NCBI RefSeq assembly: GCF_002443255.2
Contig: NW_019211456.1
Span: forward strand, 24,979,061-25,043,060
DNA length: 64,000 nucleotides
Direction: 5' to 3'
From: Varroa destructor
Taxonomy: Eukaryota; Arthropoda; Arachnida; Mesostigmata; Varroidae
The notes under the pieces are model-generated. The model was not told the DNA's origin. It saw only the letters and a list, made by a program, of their open reading frames with translations, and made no database searches. Shown piece after piece: positions 1 through 13,471 of this stretch. Numbering within the stretch: position 1 is the stretch's first letter; each line of letters starts with the position of its first letter. A program made the translations under genes and the position numbers.

Positions 1-3000
1 TCGTACAACAGAGCTAAGCCCATTAGGGGCAATGATTGACCTTAATAATTAAGTCAACAAAATGGCGTTAAACACAGGGCTTGTGTTGACTCAGACTGTG
101 ATGTTCAGAGCGTGCCGTATCTAGTCTTACTGCAACGTTTTTTAATGTAGATATTTCTGTCCCTGATTTTACTTATCACGTAATCCGAACAGAATTCTTG
201 CTCACTTACAGTACGTAATAACTGCAATAATCGCATTAAAACCGTACTGCTCTAGTATCCCATATTTTTCACTTCGTCACCTACTTGGACTTATGCAGTG
301 CTGCCGGCTCCGTAGTGTCGCGATGGTCAGACGTTGTGTTGGTCGCGTTATTACCTGGCATCTACGATGGACAGGTGAAACAGGGCGACGCAATGACTCG
401 GTTTCCGAGAAGGATACTCATTTTTGTTGTAAACCCATCCCTTTGTCCTGGGCTCTTTGTTTTGGGCATAAGCTACGCATCAGAACCAGCACAAAAACTT
501 GTACCGAGCTGTCTTACAAATAAAATCAAGTAGTAGTATAGCATTAGCGACAAGTAGAATCGTTCCAGACTCATCACGAATACGTGTCCTTCGGAAGGCC
601 TAGAACGCTGAGGCCACTGGCCAGGCCAAAAAAAAAAGTAAAATTAAAACACTCAAGGAAAGAATAGCCCTCCTGTGTGAGAGCCGTGCCGTTATTGAGT
701 TCGTTTACTTCAATTAATGACTACAAACGTGAGCTTTGGCCGATTACGTACCAATGTACCAAATAGAGTTGAGGTCTCAGGATGTCTTCGAAATACCCCG
801 GAGGTCCAATTACCATGCGGTTCATTTTGATTTTAAATATCGGTATGCTGATTTATAGATAACCAACAAAATTTAGTTATGGCAAAATAAGAGTTTTGTT
901 GGACTTCTTGACCCGTAATCCTTTAGGGCCCATAGAATTAATCTGTGCTAACAGTATCCGGAAAATACGTTGAGTCTCCAGCAGGTGAATTTCTGATGCG
1001 GAGACAGTCGCAGAAAGATAACGCAATTTTACCATTGAAACGAGGCAAAACAGAATAAAAGTAATTACTTTCTTCCTGGGCCTATTAAAGGACCTCACTA
1101 CAGATAATTACAACTAGGTATTAAACAAAACAGCCCTATTTGCCACGTGCTAGATTTGGATACATCAAAGCCAAGCTTTTCCTTAGTGTTTCTTGAATGG
1201 CCAATGTCAATGTGTGGAATGAGCGTCAACCGGGACATTTCAACACAAGTTTAAAAGTTAATATGCTTTGTAATTATAGTTGTCTACTTCATTATTTATT
1301 GGGTCAAATAATGATTTCTCTACGTGTCTGGGTCCGCAAGATAGCGAACAGTACCTGGTTGTTAGGTCCGTAGAGTCGTTGCGGGATACATTATCATACT
1401 TTTCTAATTAACGTGCAACAGCATATTCGTAAGAATCAACCGATGACAACACCTTGTACCTATTACCCATAGAGACTATGTTAATTCAACAAAACGACAT
1501 ATTCCGGACAATTCCCTGAACCTATGTAACTGAACGGTAACCGTAAGAACTATGAAATCTTACAGCATACTAATACGCACGATTAGCACATAAAGATAGA
1601 ACAAGGACATTCGTACAGGTCCATCAGCAAAAGTCGTTAGTTAAAGTAATATTCAGATTCAGCGGTAGTTTTTTACGATGTCATCAACAGTTTAATAAGC
1701 ATTACGGAATGATCACCCTGTTAGTAAAAGGATAATCTGTTAACAGAACAACAACATGTTATAACAGGTCGCAAGCTACGGCATGATGTATATAGACATA
1801 TTTCTTTAAGAAAGTATGTATGGACTATTTTTTTTAAAGCAAAGGTAAGCTTGGAAGCCATAGATAAATATGGGCAGGAAGCATTATTTGAAAGCACAGT
1901 CTGGCAGACGAACATTTCTTTACCATAGAGCCTATATCATAATTCTGGGAAGGGAGCTCTCGACATGAACCATTTCCACTATCGTTGGGCTAGAAACATG
2001 CAGAATAAAAACACGGTACGTCTGCAGCGACCTTCGGACAGCGAAAAAAAGCCGTGCTATAAACTAACAAATAGATTAAATGAAACAACACTGGCCCCAC
2101 GGCTCTTTCCTAGCGGTCAGGTCGCCAAGCCTTCAAAACCGGTTGGTGTTCGAGTACTTGTGGCCAAGCCACTGTGTACGGGTAGATCTATACATACACC
2201 TGTGTGTGTATAGAAGGGCGAAATGGCAAGTACGCTCTTCTCAGAGGGCTGGTGAGGAGGTCACGGAACCGTTTGCGGGAGTTAGACAGTGTGACTCTAT
2301 TACGTTTTGGTCGGTGAGATCGGTCGTAGTTTAAACACACGGCAGATAGACGCACTAGTAAACTACCAGCAGTGCACAATCTGTCGACGTGTTTGAAACA
2401 CCAAGACAAAAGCCGTCCTACGCTAAAACCAAATCCTTGTCGATTCCATTTAATATTAATCTCAGAACAGCTTTTGGTGATCTGAACAAACTTGTCAAGT
2501 GTGTGCTGGATTTGTAAAATTATAACTTGGAAGAAGAAAATTGATTGTGCATAAGTGACGCGCAAGTTACAAGACGGGTAATAGTTACTTGGATATTATT
2601 ATCGCCAACTATATGCATGCCTTGCATTTGCACGGATCAAACTGTATTTCTGAATGAATCTTGATCAAATGTAGATATTTCACTCGTTCTCGATGCTCGT
2701 GCAGTTACTTGTATCTACACGTTTATCTCCGACTGTAGGAGCTTCGATCATTCGCTTTTCCACTAAGCCCTCATCGCATAAAAAATAAATAGGCTACCCT
2801 AACGGCATGTAAGAAAACCTCTGTTTTCATTGTTCTAGAAGAACGAATGGCTTTATACTGGTCGTTTTGTCAATGGAAAGATCTGAAAAAAATTACCGAA
2901 ACTTTCACAAAGCCTATAAAAATCACAATACTTTGTTTTTCATTAAAAAAATATATATTTTCACGTTCATTTATGGGCTGAATTTTGCTTGCTTTTGGCA

Positions 3001-3302
3001 TGATTGCAGCTATACATGCTATATATGTTATCAAAAGCATAGAGTGGAAACAGTGACAAAATATAGACGTTGAACCATCTATTGTTCATCTTTAATTAGC
3101 TGTTCCTCTTTCTTCCGTCGTTCAGTTCGAAGTATATACGTGAACAAGCACACGTTGCAAATAAACTGAAAGCTCAATAAAGTGTCAATGGTAGCTTCCT
3201 GTCGCGTTTAATTAATTTCAGGCCAACCGTCGCCGACAGCTTGTGTGCTACAAAACTCCAGATTAGTCACGATTGAAGTGTTCTAGCCTGAAAATAGTCG
3301 TG
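1..3302. other. Upstream non-coding stretch, nothing recognisable
   Basis: AT-rich sequence with short open frames on both strands. The longest, on the minus strand at 2565-2188, has no recognisable motif and no convincing splice context. The GC-richer patch at about 2000-2350 might hold the promoter or 5' leader of the SMYD-like gene that starts at 3303, but I see no core promoter element that I would defend. Confidence 0.5.
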
Positions 3303-6300
3303 ATGCGTATCTGCAAACGTGATCGTGTTAGCAGATCAAATAGGGATTCTCTGAAAAGGTGGACATTTCGAAGGGGCGACGAGGTCGTCAGGGCATATCC
3401 ATTTGCATCTGCCCTTCAGCCCCAACTCGCCGGGAAGTTCTGCGACGAATGCATGCAACCGTCAGTATCGGAGGGTTGACTTCTCTGTATTGCTATTTCT
3501 ACCCTCACTAGCTATACCTGGCTTAGGGCAAAAATTTCAATAACAGAAGTAAAGGTAAATTTTTATCTGACATCTGTTTAAGTGGTACGAGAATAAAATA
3601 CAGTATAAATGAAAAGTAGTGTCAAAGTTCGCGAAGTGCCAAGCGACATCTTTTTCCATCCTCTGAAGAGATCCTTGCCCAGTCCTGTATTAGGCGGTAA
3701 GCGATACAAAAGTTTTTGGTATATTATTATTATTGTCATACCAAGTGTATTCATCCTTCCCTGAGCGGCAATGCGTGCCGCGCCCTTTCTGGAAGATTGA
3801 TTGGATGACTATACGATTTTCTATTCATGTGTTCATAGAAAACCCTAAAGGTAAGAACAACTAGAGGTGGAGACTGCTGTCTTTGTGGTCCGCTCTTTCA
3901 CTGCTTTGGCAGAATAGACGTAATCATAACTTCGTTTCCATGCTTCGGGGTTTGAGAGCGCCACGATGAACAGTGCACACTATCTGCAACGTCTCCACCT
4001 CATTCCAGCACATATGAGTTGTACAATGTGACTAGGAAGGTATGTGGTATGATCGTACGCATGCAAGGGACCCATTAGATTCGTTTCAAGAGGGGAAGGT
4101 CTGCTGGTAGATTTTAGTCGCTAGTCAAATGACTGAATGTATTATTGTTTCATTCTCAGCTTCGACGGCTAGAGCCAAAATGGCAACCTAGACATTTCTT
4201 GTAAGTAAATTACTTAAGTAAACTATGGGCAACTTAGAAAACTGTGATGCTACTCCATTCAGTTAGTGAATCAGTTTTCTATTTTACGCATTGTCGCTTT
4301 CGCGATACCGCTAGTTCGCTTGCTGAACATCTCAGCACTACGGAAGCATCGCTCTAAAGGAAAGATCAACATATGCGGCTAATCCTATCTGTCATTGGTC
4401 TAGTTATTATTATTATTATTATTACTTTTGTTAGTAAATATTGTTTATTTTTTTTTCTCTAAAAGCGCGCGTATCCATTGCCCATGTGCTGCTAACGATT
4501 TTCACTCCATAATCGGTTTATTATATTATATACTACACCGACTTAGAAGGCGAACTTTCGAGCACTGCTATCGATATCGGCTTGAGTGCAACCTCACCAA
4601 TGTGCTCCCGTCATAGCTTCTAAACAGAGCTTGCGATAAGCCATCAAGCATGTTTGATCACAAAAACAAAGTCACTTAGTCACAAATACCTCTACCGGAA
4701 TGCTCTAAAGTAATTCATATATGTATCGCAACGTGGTCGCTACGAGCGCGACGCATATGCCTCTTTCAATTATCCAAGGCAAAGGCAAAAATGGAAATTA
4801 TTATATTATAGGTAAAATTTCCCAGTCACTAGTAGATGTTTATGTAGTCGGCCCTTTTGGGTACATTTCAGGCTGCCGAAGACGATTACTCCTGCCTCGA
4901 ATCGTGTGCATCTGAGAGCCCATAGTCAAGGGGCCATAACTATCCGATGTCCCAATTGTCCGTTTGTTAATTACTGCAGCCTCAAATGTCAGGTTCGTTA
5001 AGATCTGCCGTACTCTTAGGATATCGCTTCAACTCAATGATAAAATTATCAAAGATATATAGAATTCAAATTTTCTCGATTCGGCACATCAACCGAATTT
5101 TTTGTGCGTGACCTTAGCCGTACGCACACAAGGTCAAAAGGCTCAAGCTTAAAAACAGCGCCAATTTTATTATGCATATTGGATCCGTGTTTGGCGGATG
5201 ATCTGTTTCAATAGGCCCGTAGCTAAGACATTCTAATATATTACGAGAATTTTCCGACTTATGTTGATTCAACAAGTATGGATGACTAAATATTAAGTGC
5301 TCCTTCAGAAAATTTACTCTGAATACCACGATGCCGTGGAGTGCGCTATGCTTCGCGAATTTGTCCCCGAAGTTCCCGACGTGACTTTTCGACTATTCGC
5401 CAAACTTCTGTACAAAACGCATGTGAGTAACCATTTAATATTTATCGTTAAACTTAGCCGAGCACAATTTAACCAATCACCAAATGCAGTACTAGATTTA
5501 AAACGCCTTTTTGTAGAACTTATCAAGTGTGATTCTTCTGTCCACTGTTATTCGCAAGGTATTAGAGGTTTTAATCAATAACGGTGAGTTAAACAATCCC
5601 TGATTTCTATTGAGTTGTATCATTCGAGCTTCGATATGCTAAGACGAGACACTCTACTTAGGGAACTCACTTCGATCATTGAATGGATATTATTATGGAG
5701 CTCATACTTGCAACCGACTGAGATAACCAAACGTTTAGCGGTGGCTTTTTCAGCCTAATCTCGAGAAACGTTGCTGCTGTCAAGCTTAGCTCTTTATTTG
5801 CGCCAGCCCTGTAGGCTAGCTATAACAATTAGGAAGTTATCGGTTCGTTAGAGCGCTGCTCAGTTCAGCGAAACCAGGCGGGTTCCTTTGCAGCCTTGTC
5901 TTCGAAACTACCAGAGTGACAAAAAGTAAAATGGTACTCCGAACTTCAGAAGCCATTTTAGTAGATTTGAGCGACCGAATTAGGTTATAAACAACCTATC
6001 ATTATCTCGTCCGCTTGCCGCAGCCTGATTTATAGCATGCAAAGCCGGTAGTTACCTCAAAGACTTATAAAAATCTAGGTAGAAGTTTTAGATAGCGATT
6101 TCAAGAAATAAAATCCGCTGCGAATGAGACTGTCAACTTTGCAACGGCGAAGGCCGGTGACCTTGGGCCTTGCCAAACCATGGCCATGGTAAGGATATCT
6201 TAAATAAGATTGCACACGTATAGCTCACCCATTTAATGAAGATATTCATCTGTAAAGACAAAAAAGTGCCTGCGATTTCCTCACCTTTGTTTGCTTCCGC

Positions 6301-9300
6301 GTTTAGCTTCATTAGAAATGTGTGTCCCCTATTGCAACGAATATAATATAGCACAAAGCGAACCGGAAGAATTGCAGAAGAATGAATCACGTGAAATTGT
6401 TAACAGAAAAGCTACAATGTACAATTTTTAATAAAAACAGATTCCTTTGTAATTGTCTTTTTTTTTTTTTACTGCAGGGAAGGGAGTTCTCCGAGTTCAG
6501 CGAAAATCTCTTCACTGGCGAAAGGAGAACTTTCCAGGATCTCCTAGACCGTACGTTTTCAACTAATACTTCGTTACTGCACGATACCTTCGGAAAATAT
6601 TCCAAACGTCACCTTTGCTTCGCTTAAAAATACGCCTTTAATCACAGAAAGCCAGTTAAGTATGTCTACTTACGAGGAAGAGGAAGATCCGAATTGTTGC
6701 TAATATGATAGTAGTTTACCTATCCTATTGGAGCGACGGAAACATTTGCATCATCAGAAGACTATATTAAATAAGTAAATCTAAGTTGTATTAAAACAAG
6801 TACCAGCGCAGGGCCAGAAAAAAGTGTGAATCTTGTCGGTTGTGCAAGTAGAGGGTGCTGGCTAAGGTTTGACACTACTCTGACAAACGCTTAGATGCGC
6901 GCAAATTCCGGTATCTGCAAACGAAATTTGAGCGTTAAGCCTTTAAAAGAAAATAAAAAAACAACGACATCTTCACAGAAAAACAAATTTTTCGGCTGTC
7001 CTATTCTTTCGCCATAGATTAACTCGGGCAGTTACTTGGCTTGATGGAACATTTACAGACCGTGAAGACATTAAGGAATCGCCCGTGGTGCACACCCGGT
7101 TTAGGACATATCTTGCCTTTGTACTTCACACTTTTCCGGATAATCTCAAACCCGATCCAGATAGAGCGCTACGAGTCTTCGGAAGAGTAATAGAATTGTC
7201 GCTACATTGTCATAATATTTATCTTTGTAAACATTGCTATAAATGTCGATCTAAGTTAACCTAAGTTAATAAGTATAAGAAAGACATGAATTATATTTTA
7301 TGAAAATTTAGAAAAAATTCCTCCAATAACTATTGAAATATTTAAAGAAAAAATATCTATCATAATTTCATGTATAGTTATAATAATTGTTATTATATTA
7401 CTACTGTATATTTTAATTATAGTCCTTTTAGTTAAGAATAATTGATAATTAATTTAGCTTGATTTTCATATCAATAATTATAAGGACCAATAATTATATA
7501 TAAGTATTATAAATTTTATTTATGTGGCTTCATTTTTTTCTACCTGGACGTACCAAAGGTATCCATCGAAATGTATTTTTTAATCCGTCAAGACTAAACA
7601 AAAGAAGACTAGTTCTAATCTTGACTTCATTTAGTTAATTAAACTTATTAATCCAACGCATTGGATTCAGATTTAACTAAGTCCTTAAACGTAGCGTAAA
7701 ATAAAATCTTCTTACTAAATACGATCTCTATTCTTTGTCGGTGCCATAAAAGACAGAGGGCTGATACTGGTTGAAACTTCAACATTTGATACAATGGCTG
7801 CAACCGTTTTACTTTAAGGCTAGGTGGATGCTTCGGATTTCATTGCCTATGTTTTTTTGCCGAGTATAGATGATCATCAATCGCTTCTCCGTACAAAGTC
7901 TATATCTAGAACCAATAGGAGAAGCACTATACATTGGACCGTCAATTCATGATCATTCATGCAGTCCTGATGCCGGTTTCGTTTTTGATGGAGCGCTGCT
8001 TTCGATACGAGCTGGTCGAGATTTGGTGGTCACCGATCCACGTCAGGTGCGGTTACTTCATATTTAGGATATGTGTCAAATATAAAAGCCATTTAGGGAA
8101 AGTTCTTCACAATGAAACATGTACAACACAATGAAGGTACAGACACAGATTTCCTTTAAATGTGCTATTCTGTCCGTCACTTAATCTAGAGCATATTTAC
8201 ATAAATAATCGCTCTTTTGATCCAAAGAAAACCAACTGTTTCCGATGACTAGTTTCCCATAATATTTTCTGTATGGCTTGAAGGTCTCAGCACCTATATC
8301 TTTGCAAAAGAGTGTGTTGGCTATAACGCAGAGGAACGCAAAGATGGATACGCACGTCTTGTACAGGGAGCATGTTTTATTAATCTTATTCACTCGTGAA
8401 TATATCGTAGAAGCATCTGAAGTATTAAAGAACTGAGCTATTCGATGAGTCTGAGTTGAAGTTCGTACCCGGGATATCATGCTTGTGAGTTCGTGACTCA
8501 TTCTTCCTCGTCAACGTAAAAGTCAAACCAAGCGAGTGACGGAACTGTCATAAGATCTATCTTCAGATCTTCATAAGCATTCTACTAATGTCTAATAATA
8601 TTCCTGTTTATTGCATATGCGTTTCAGATATACATTTGCTACATTGATATTCTCCAGACCCTTGAAGATCGACAATCATTTCTTAAAGAGCACTACTTTT
8701 TTCGTTGTGCTTGTCCTTATTGTACGGACGAACAACATCTCATAAATAGGTATGCTCCGGAATTGCTCGGTCGCCTCATCATCTATAGCTTCTTTCATTC
8801 TCAGAACATTCATTAGTTGCGAGCGAATTCCGTAAAGTTCTGGTGCACACAATTTTAACCATAAAATATATAATTATTGATTAAATTAATATATTTATAT
8901 CAATATACATTATTATCGAATGAATATGATTTCAATGTCCTGTTTGGTTGGTCAAGAAAATATTCATAAATGTTAGGGCTAACCTGGCACGCGATTTGAC
9001 TAGTTATTAAAAGATTTACACGAAAAACGCGTAATATTTTTGAGTTAGAATATGACATTAGTGTTTCAAAGTACTTTAGGCCATTAGAACTGTCCATAGT
9101 TAATAGAAGATCACATAGTATTTTTATATTCTAACTCGCTAATAGGCGATGCATATGTTATGGTGAATAGGTCTACTCAAAATGTAAATGGCTAAGTCAT
9201 GAATACAGCCTTGAAGTTTCCTGTACCAAGCGCATTTATGATTCTTTTACTTGGAGAGTGGCCAGGTAAATATTTGCATAAAATTACAATTATTTACCAA

Positions 9301-11823
9301 TATATATCTTATGTGTCGCTTTACATGATTATAATGTCTTCTTTAGATATCAATAAAGACGTATCTATATATGATATTGCGTATATCCATACGTAGTATT
9401 TTTATTTCGTTCTTAACCCATAAAAAAATTAACTTTTCCTAACGGTTTCCCTGCCATTTAGTCGATGTCCATCATTTGCAATCTAACTATGCTTTCATTT
9501 TTTTGCTTAAATTTCTAATATTCAGAATCTCTGCGGTGAAGGAATCGATTAGGGATTCACTTCGAGGTGCTTTGACGGCATGTGTTCATGGCGAAAATGA
9601 ATCTGATGCTGTTCAGCTAGACAGCGTTTACCAACGAGTGAGTTCGTAGAAAACAATTTTTTCATGGCCAAGTGTCAAATATATATATTTCTTTGAAGGC
9701 TAGACAGGATCGTATCCTGGTATTAAACGAAAGAAGTGTCAGGAAAATACGACGTACCGGAATTACCTTATAACAAAAAACAACTCCATTATTTTTGGCA
9801 ACTCGAGACATTTTGTACCAGAACAAAGGAAATATGGTGAGCTCGAAAGCAACGGGTTGGGAGAAAAAGGCTGAAGTTATTTCAGTTGCCTTCTATTTTG
9901 GCTTACGCGTAACAAAGCCACTTTTGGTTTAGCTCTATATTGTTCAATAGTAAATTGCAACAAATTAAGGCAAAAAGCAATATTTCTTTTTAGGTAAAAT
10001 GTCCCGCGTAAGTGAAATAAATCAGAATCGTTGGCACAGAAAATTATGAATCTTAAATTTAACCGTGTTTACGCAATTAAAGTTCATCCAGAATAGAGAT
10101 ATACGTATGATGTATGATGATATACGTATGATGCTCACCACCAATAATAGACAACCTACTCCTACTTAAATGTTCGATGACGCGTCGCGTGACAGTTAGC
10201 TTTACTTAGAACCTAATGTTATTTGTATTACAATTTTTCAATGGTATACAATTCTCAACGTAATATTCAAAAGGTAAAGGCACAGACATTTCCGTCTCCT
10301 GTAACAGGTTGTTTTTGGTTCACCTTTAACTTTTAATCTTTGTTGTTTCATTTGTCCAGGCACGTTCGCTAATTGAACAAGATGATTCGGATGAGATTGC
10401 CCTTGGAAAGGAAAGCACCTTAAAGTTCTGGAAAATCGATGCCCTAGCTGTTGCATTCGAATGCGCTGAACGTTTGCCACATCGAAGGCAAACAGAAGCT
10501 TTTAAAATCGGCCTTCGCCTCCTGGCAAATTTCAAGTTAGCGTTTTTACCATACGTAATAGATTCGACTTTATATCCAATGCAAGCCACACAAATGGCAA
10601 TTATCTGTTGGGATTAGGACATTCAGTTACATGTACAATACTTCAAACCTTTTCCAATAGAAATCCTCTTCCATTGTCCTTTTATTAATCGTAAATCGAC
10701 CGATGAGTTACAACCAAGCTGTTATGCCGTGTGCAGGTTAATCCGGTTTTTTTGTATAGAAAAGGTTCATTATATAGGTCAACGATGTTGATACTCTTTT
10801 TTACACTTAATACAGGACATGTTCTTGCGAAATGTTAATGAACGGATGGTGTCTGGGCTAATCTTCTTTCAGTTGTTTTTGTCTCGCTTTTAGTTGAAGT
10901 GGGTATATAAACGACTATTATCTATTTCAGTAGCTCACACATAGATTTTGTTGTTTTGCAGTTGTACTGAACGATAGAATTGAATTATCTAAATAATACA
11001 GTAGATAAAGTTTGCGATATATTCAACCATACAAAATAAAACCTAAAATACCATACTAAAAAACATAAAAAATGTTCGTAACAAAGTGAAATTCATACTT
11101 TGTTATGTGTTGCCAGCACTAAGAGTATCCCGAATGGTAGACATTTTCACAAACTTTCACAAGCAAGTCATGTAATTTTTGAGGTAACAGGTATAGAAGA
11201 ATTAACTACCATAATTTTGGAAATTACCATTTCGTGACGCGAAACATAGCCGCATATAAGCATTGAAATTCCTGAGAAGCCTTGAATATATCTGTTTGAA
11301 ATTGCACCATTCGCTCTAATAGCGGTATGGATTTCTGTTTGAAATATACATCAACGAAGCTTCAACAAGCATCGATTCCCAACGTTCACATAAACTGTCA
11401 AGAAATGCAACCCTATATAACAGGGATTACCTTACATATTTTATAAAAGTAAAGAACAGCAAACATAAGCGCTTAGCAATTAAGTCCTGTAAACCTTAGG
11501 ACTCCTAAGGTACATTAGTTAAAATTCTTATCCTCAATGCAACTTTTAGATTGACGTACGGTGAATGCCGACCGTGCGTGAGCGTGTTATGTTTCCGGCT
11601 GGCGGTTATTGCTTCCGAAGTATTGTCCAAGGGGAATGAGCAGAATGAGCACGAACTCTGCCAGATTATCAAGGATGCTTGTACAAGGTTGTTAGCTACC
11701 CACGGCAAGGACCATCCATTGACTAGGCGAGCGGATTGTTTGGCGCAACAGTGGCCCGGCAGTCGTAGTATCATCAGGTCTTTCGTGTCTCATCACACTT
11801 CGAACACCACGTCAACTCACTGA
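3303..11823 (+). CDS. SMYD3: SMYD3-like SET and MYND domain protein (10 exons, 469 aa)
   Basis: Predicted exons: 3303-3474, 4931-4992, 5309-5422, 6478-6550, 7059-7186, 7870-8046, 8628-8749, 9526-9637, 10360-10535, 11550-11823. All intron phases match and the total is 1410 nt. SMYD proteins are split-SET methyltransferases that take AdoMet and modify lysines on histones or cytoplasmic proteins; the MYND zinc finger binds partners. Visible parts: N-terminal SET piece (about 13-45); MYND with all eight ligands, C47/C50, C64/C67, C73/C77 and H85/C90; SET core with HDHSC (210-214) and YICYID (244-249); post-SET RCACPYC (cysteines 269, 271, 274); helical C-terminal part. Human SMYD3 is 428 aa, so the length fits. 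The start ATG at 3303 was chosen because its distance to the SET piece matches SMYD3. Oddities: the N-terminal glycine motif reads SNRDSLK, and the usual NHSC reads DHSC, so AdoMet binding may be altered. The weakest junction is the acceptor at 4930 (AAG). Confidence 0.85.
7187..7869 (+). other. Intron 5 of the SMYD-like gene, strongly AT-rich
   Basis: Between the donor at 7187 (GTAATA) and the acceptor TAG at 7867-7869. The part from about 7200 to 7520 is almost entirely A and T, with many short TTAATT and TAATTAT motifs. I see no exon, RNA or element in it. Confidence 0.6.
10098..10133. repeat. Short direct repeat of 15 bp in an intron
   Basis: The 15-base unit GATATACGTATGATG occurs at 10098-10112 and again at 10119-10133, separated by TATGAT. 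It lies in intron 8 of the SMYD-like gene. It looks like local slippage; I infer no function. Confidence 0.8.
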
Positions 11824-11991
11824 ACCGCTTGAGTCTACAGCACGTTAGCGAAACCCACAAAAATTGGGGAAAAAAAAACGCTTTCGAATAACTTATTGTT
11901 GATTCGACACTGATCACGTACACTGAAATGTACGCATGTTGTCTTATGCTTAAGCAGGTTTGTCAACATTAGCGTAAATGATGAAAACGTA

Positions 11992-11997
11992 AATAAA
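11992..11997 (+). terminator. Polyadenylation signal of the SMYD-like gene
   Basis: AATAAA 169 bases after the stop codon at 11821-11823, the first canonical hexamer downstream. This would give a 3' UTR of about 190 nt and place the gene end tail to tail with the hnRNP gene. Confidence 0.55.
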
Positions 11998-11999
11998 CC

Positions 12000-13471
12000 T
12001 ACACAGTGACGAAAAAGTAAAAATAATCGACAAAGATTTAATATTTCGGCCTCGAACGGCTAAGCTAGACTCTGCTTTGTTATATTTCTAATGAAATCTA
12101 TATACCGATCCTCAAATGCAAACGGAAGTAACAAAGATTACGCTGCTTCGTTAGAGTGGCTTAATTTATTTAGCTTACAGGTTGTGACATTATATACATA
12201 TACAAATCGCTTATCCGCAACTTAAGCGCAGGATGTCTTTACACGTTTTTCTGCTGTTTGCGGATTCTTCTCATCTCGTCTTCGCTAAATTAGTCATGGG
12301 TCGTCATTAGCTTCATCATCATTATTATTAATCAATATTAGGTGATACTTCCGTGATAGCAGTTAATTATTGTTGCAGTTGAACCTGTGTTGAGAGAAAT
12401 AAATAACCAACGTGGACCAACAGCAATCGTAAGGCATACGTATATGCATATTCTAAGAGATTGGGAAAGTGTGTTGTTCATACAGGTAGTTGATTCGGCA
12501 CTATTTCTTTTCATCTGTAATAATTTACCGCGCCATTTGGGTCGAATCGGCAAATTTCTCCTAATTATGATTTATTACTGCTCGGTTAATTAAGGTAGAC
12601 ATTAGCAATAAGCTCAACCAAGTTCACCCAGCCTCCAGCCAAATTTTACTTGTTGTACTCTGTGTATGTACGCATGTATGTATGCATGTTATGTGTGTAT
12701 GTATGCATGCACGTATGTATGTATATATATACATATATTAGATAATATGATTGTGCACTTGGTATATTTTTGTTGCTGCTGTTTGGAATAAATTTTCACT
12801 TATTTCCGTGGCCCTCATCTTGGCACCTAGTCATTGGTTGTCGATTTTCTGCATCGCGAACGTATGATACGATGTATAATACGATTATTTTCTTTAGACT
12901 AAATGAACGGTGCGTGTCTGCCTGGTTTGTGTCTGATTCTATAATTGTATTTTTTGTCGCTGGCGAATTTTACGCTGTTCGACAATTGGGTCACGTGCGG
13001 CGGCGAAACCTAATTGATCGTCCGAGCACACAAGTCCAGTATATTCATAATTCCCCTATAGCTATTATTATATTTTAACTATTCTATATGTGTTATGCAT
13101 ATACGGCCCTTCGCCTATGTTCCCGCCCTAATGAGAGCGAAGCATACTATCGTTGTTGTTTTCAAGAGGGATAGGCGCTGCTCAGGGCAGTTTGTTGGCA
13201 GGAGTGGAAGTCTCTTCCTTTTGTATGAGGTGGCAATGTTTTACACTGGCGGACAACAAAACACAGCGAGGACGCTCTGCGCGGCGGAAACAGAATATTT
13301 GTTATTGATCAATACCCTCGAGATATCTGGGTCGACAGGCGGGAACGCCAGATCAGTATTCTCGTCGATTTTTGTCTTTTGCCACCGTTCCGTCCACCGG
13401 CTTCCGCGTTCAACCACCGCACGCGCAGTGATGACTAATGTGCTAGTGTCGTCCTTCCGCCGTAAATAGAT
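12000..13471. other. Convergent intergenic stretch and probable hnRNP 3' UTR
   Basis: Lies between the ends of two convergent genes. The part next to 13471 is probably the 3' UTR of the hnRNP gene. A minus-strand AATAAA (plus-strand TTTATT near 12571) is a possible end, about 900 bases after the stop. Open frames here have no recognisable content. Confidence 0.4.
12659..12745. repeat. (ATGT)n-type microsatellite
   Basis: Impure tetranucleotide array built of TATG/CATG units (for example GTATGTATGCATG), ending in a short TA run. Purine-pyrimidine alternation is strong. It is a simple repeat in the intergenic or 3' UTR region between the two convergent genes. Confidence 0.85.

Noticed and set aside
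2188..2565. 125-codon open frame on the minus strand
   Set aside because: No signal, domain or codon pattern that looks like protein, no splice context, and overlapping open frames on the other strand; judged chance.
4156..4200. 41-nt stretch between a good acceptor and a good donor (LRRLEPKWQPRHF)
   Set aside because: Considered as part of the SMYD MYND finger; it lacks the cysteines and no phase joins it to the neighbouring exons without a stop.
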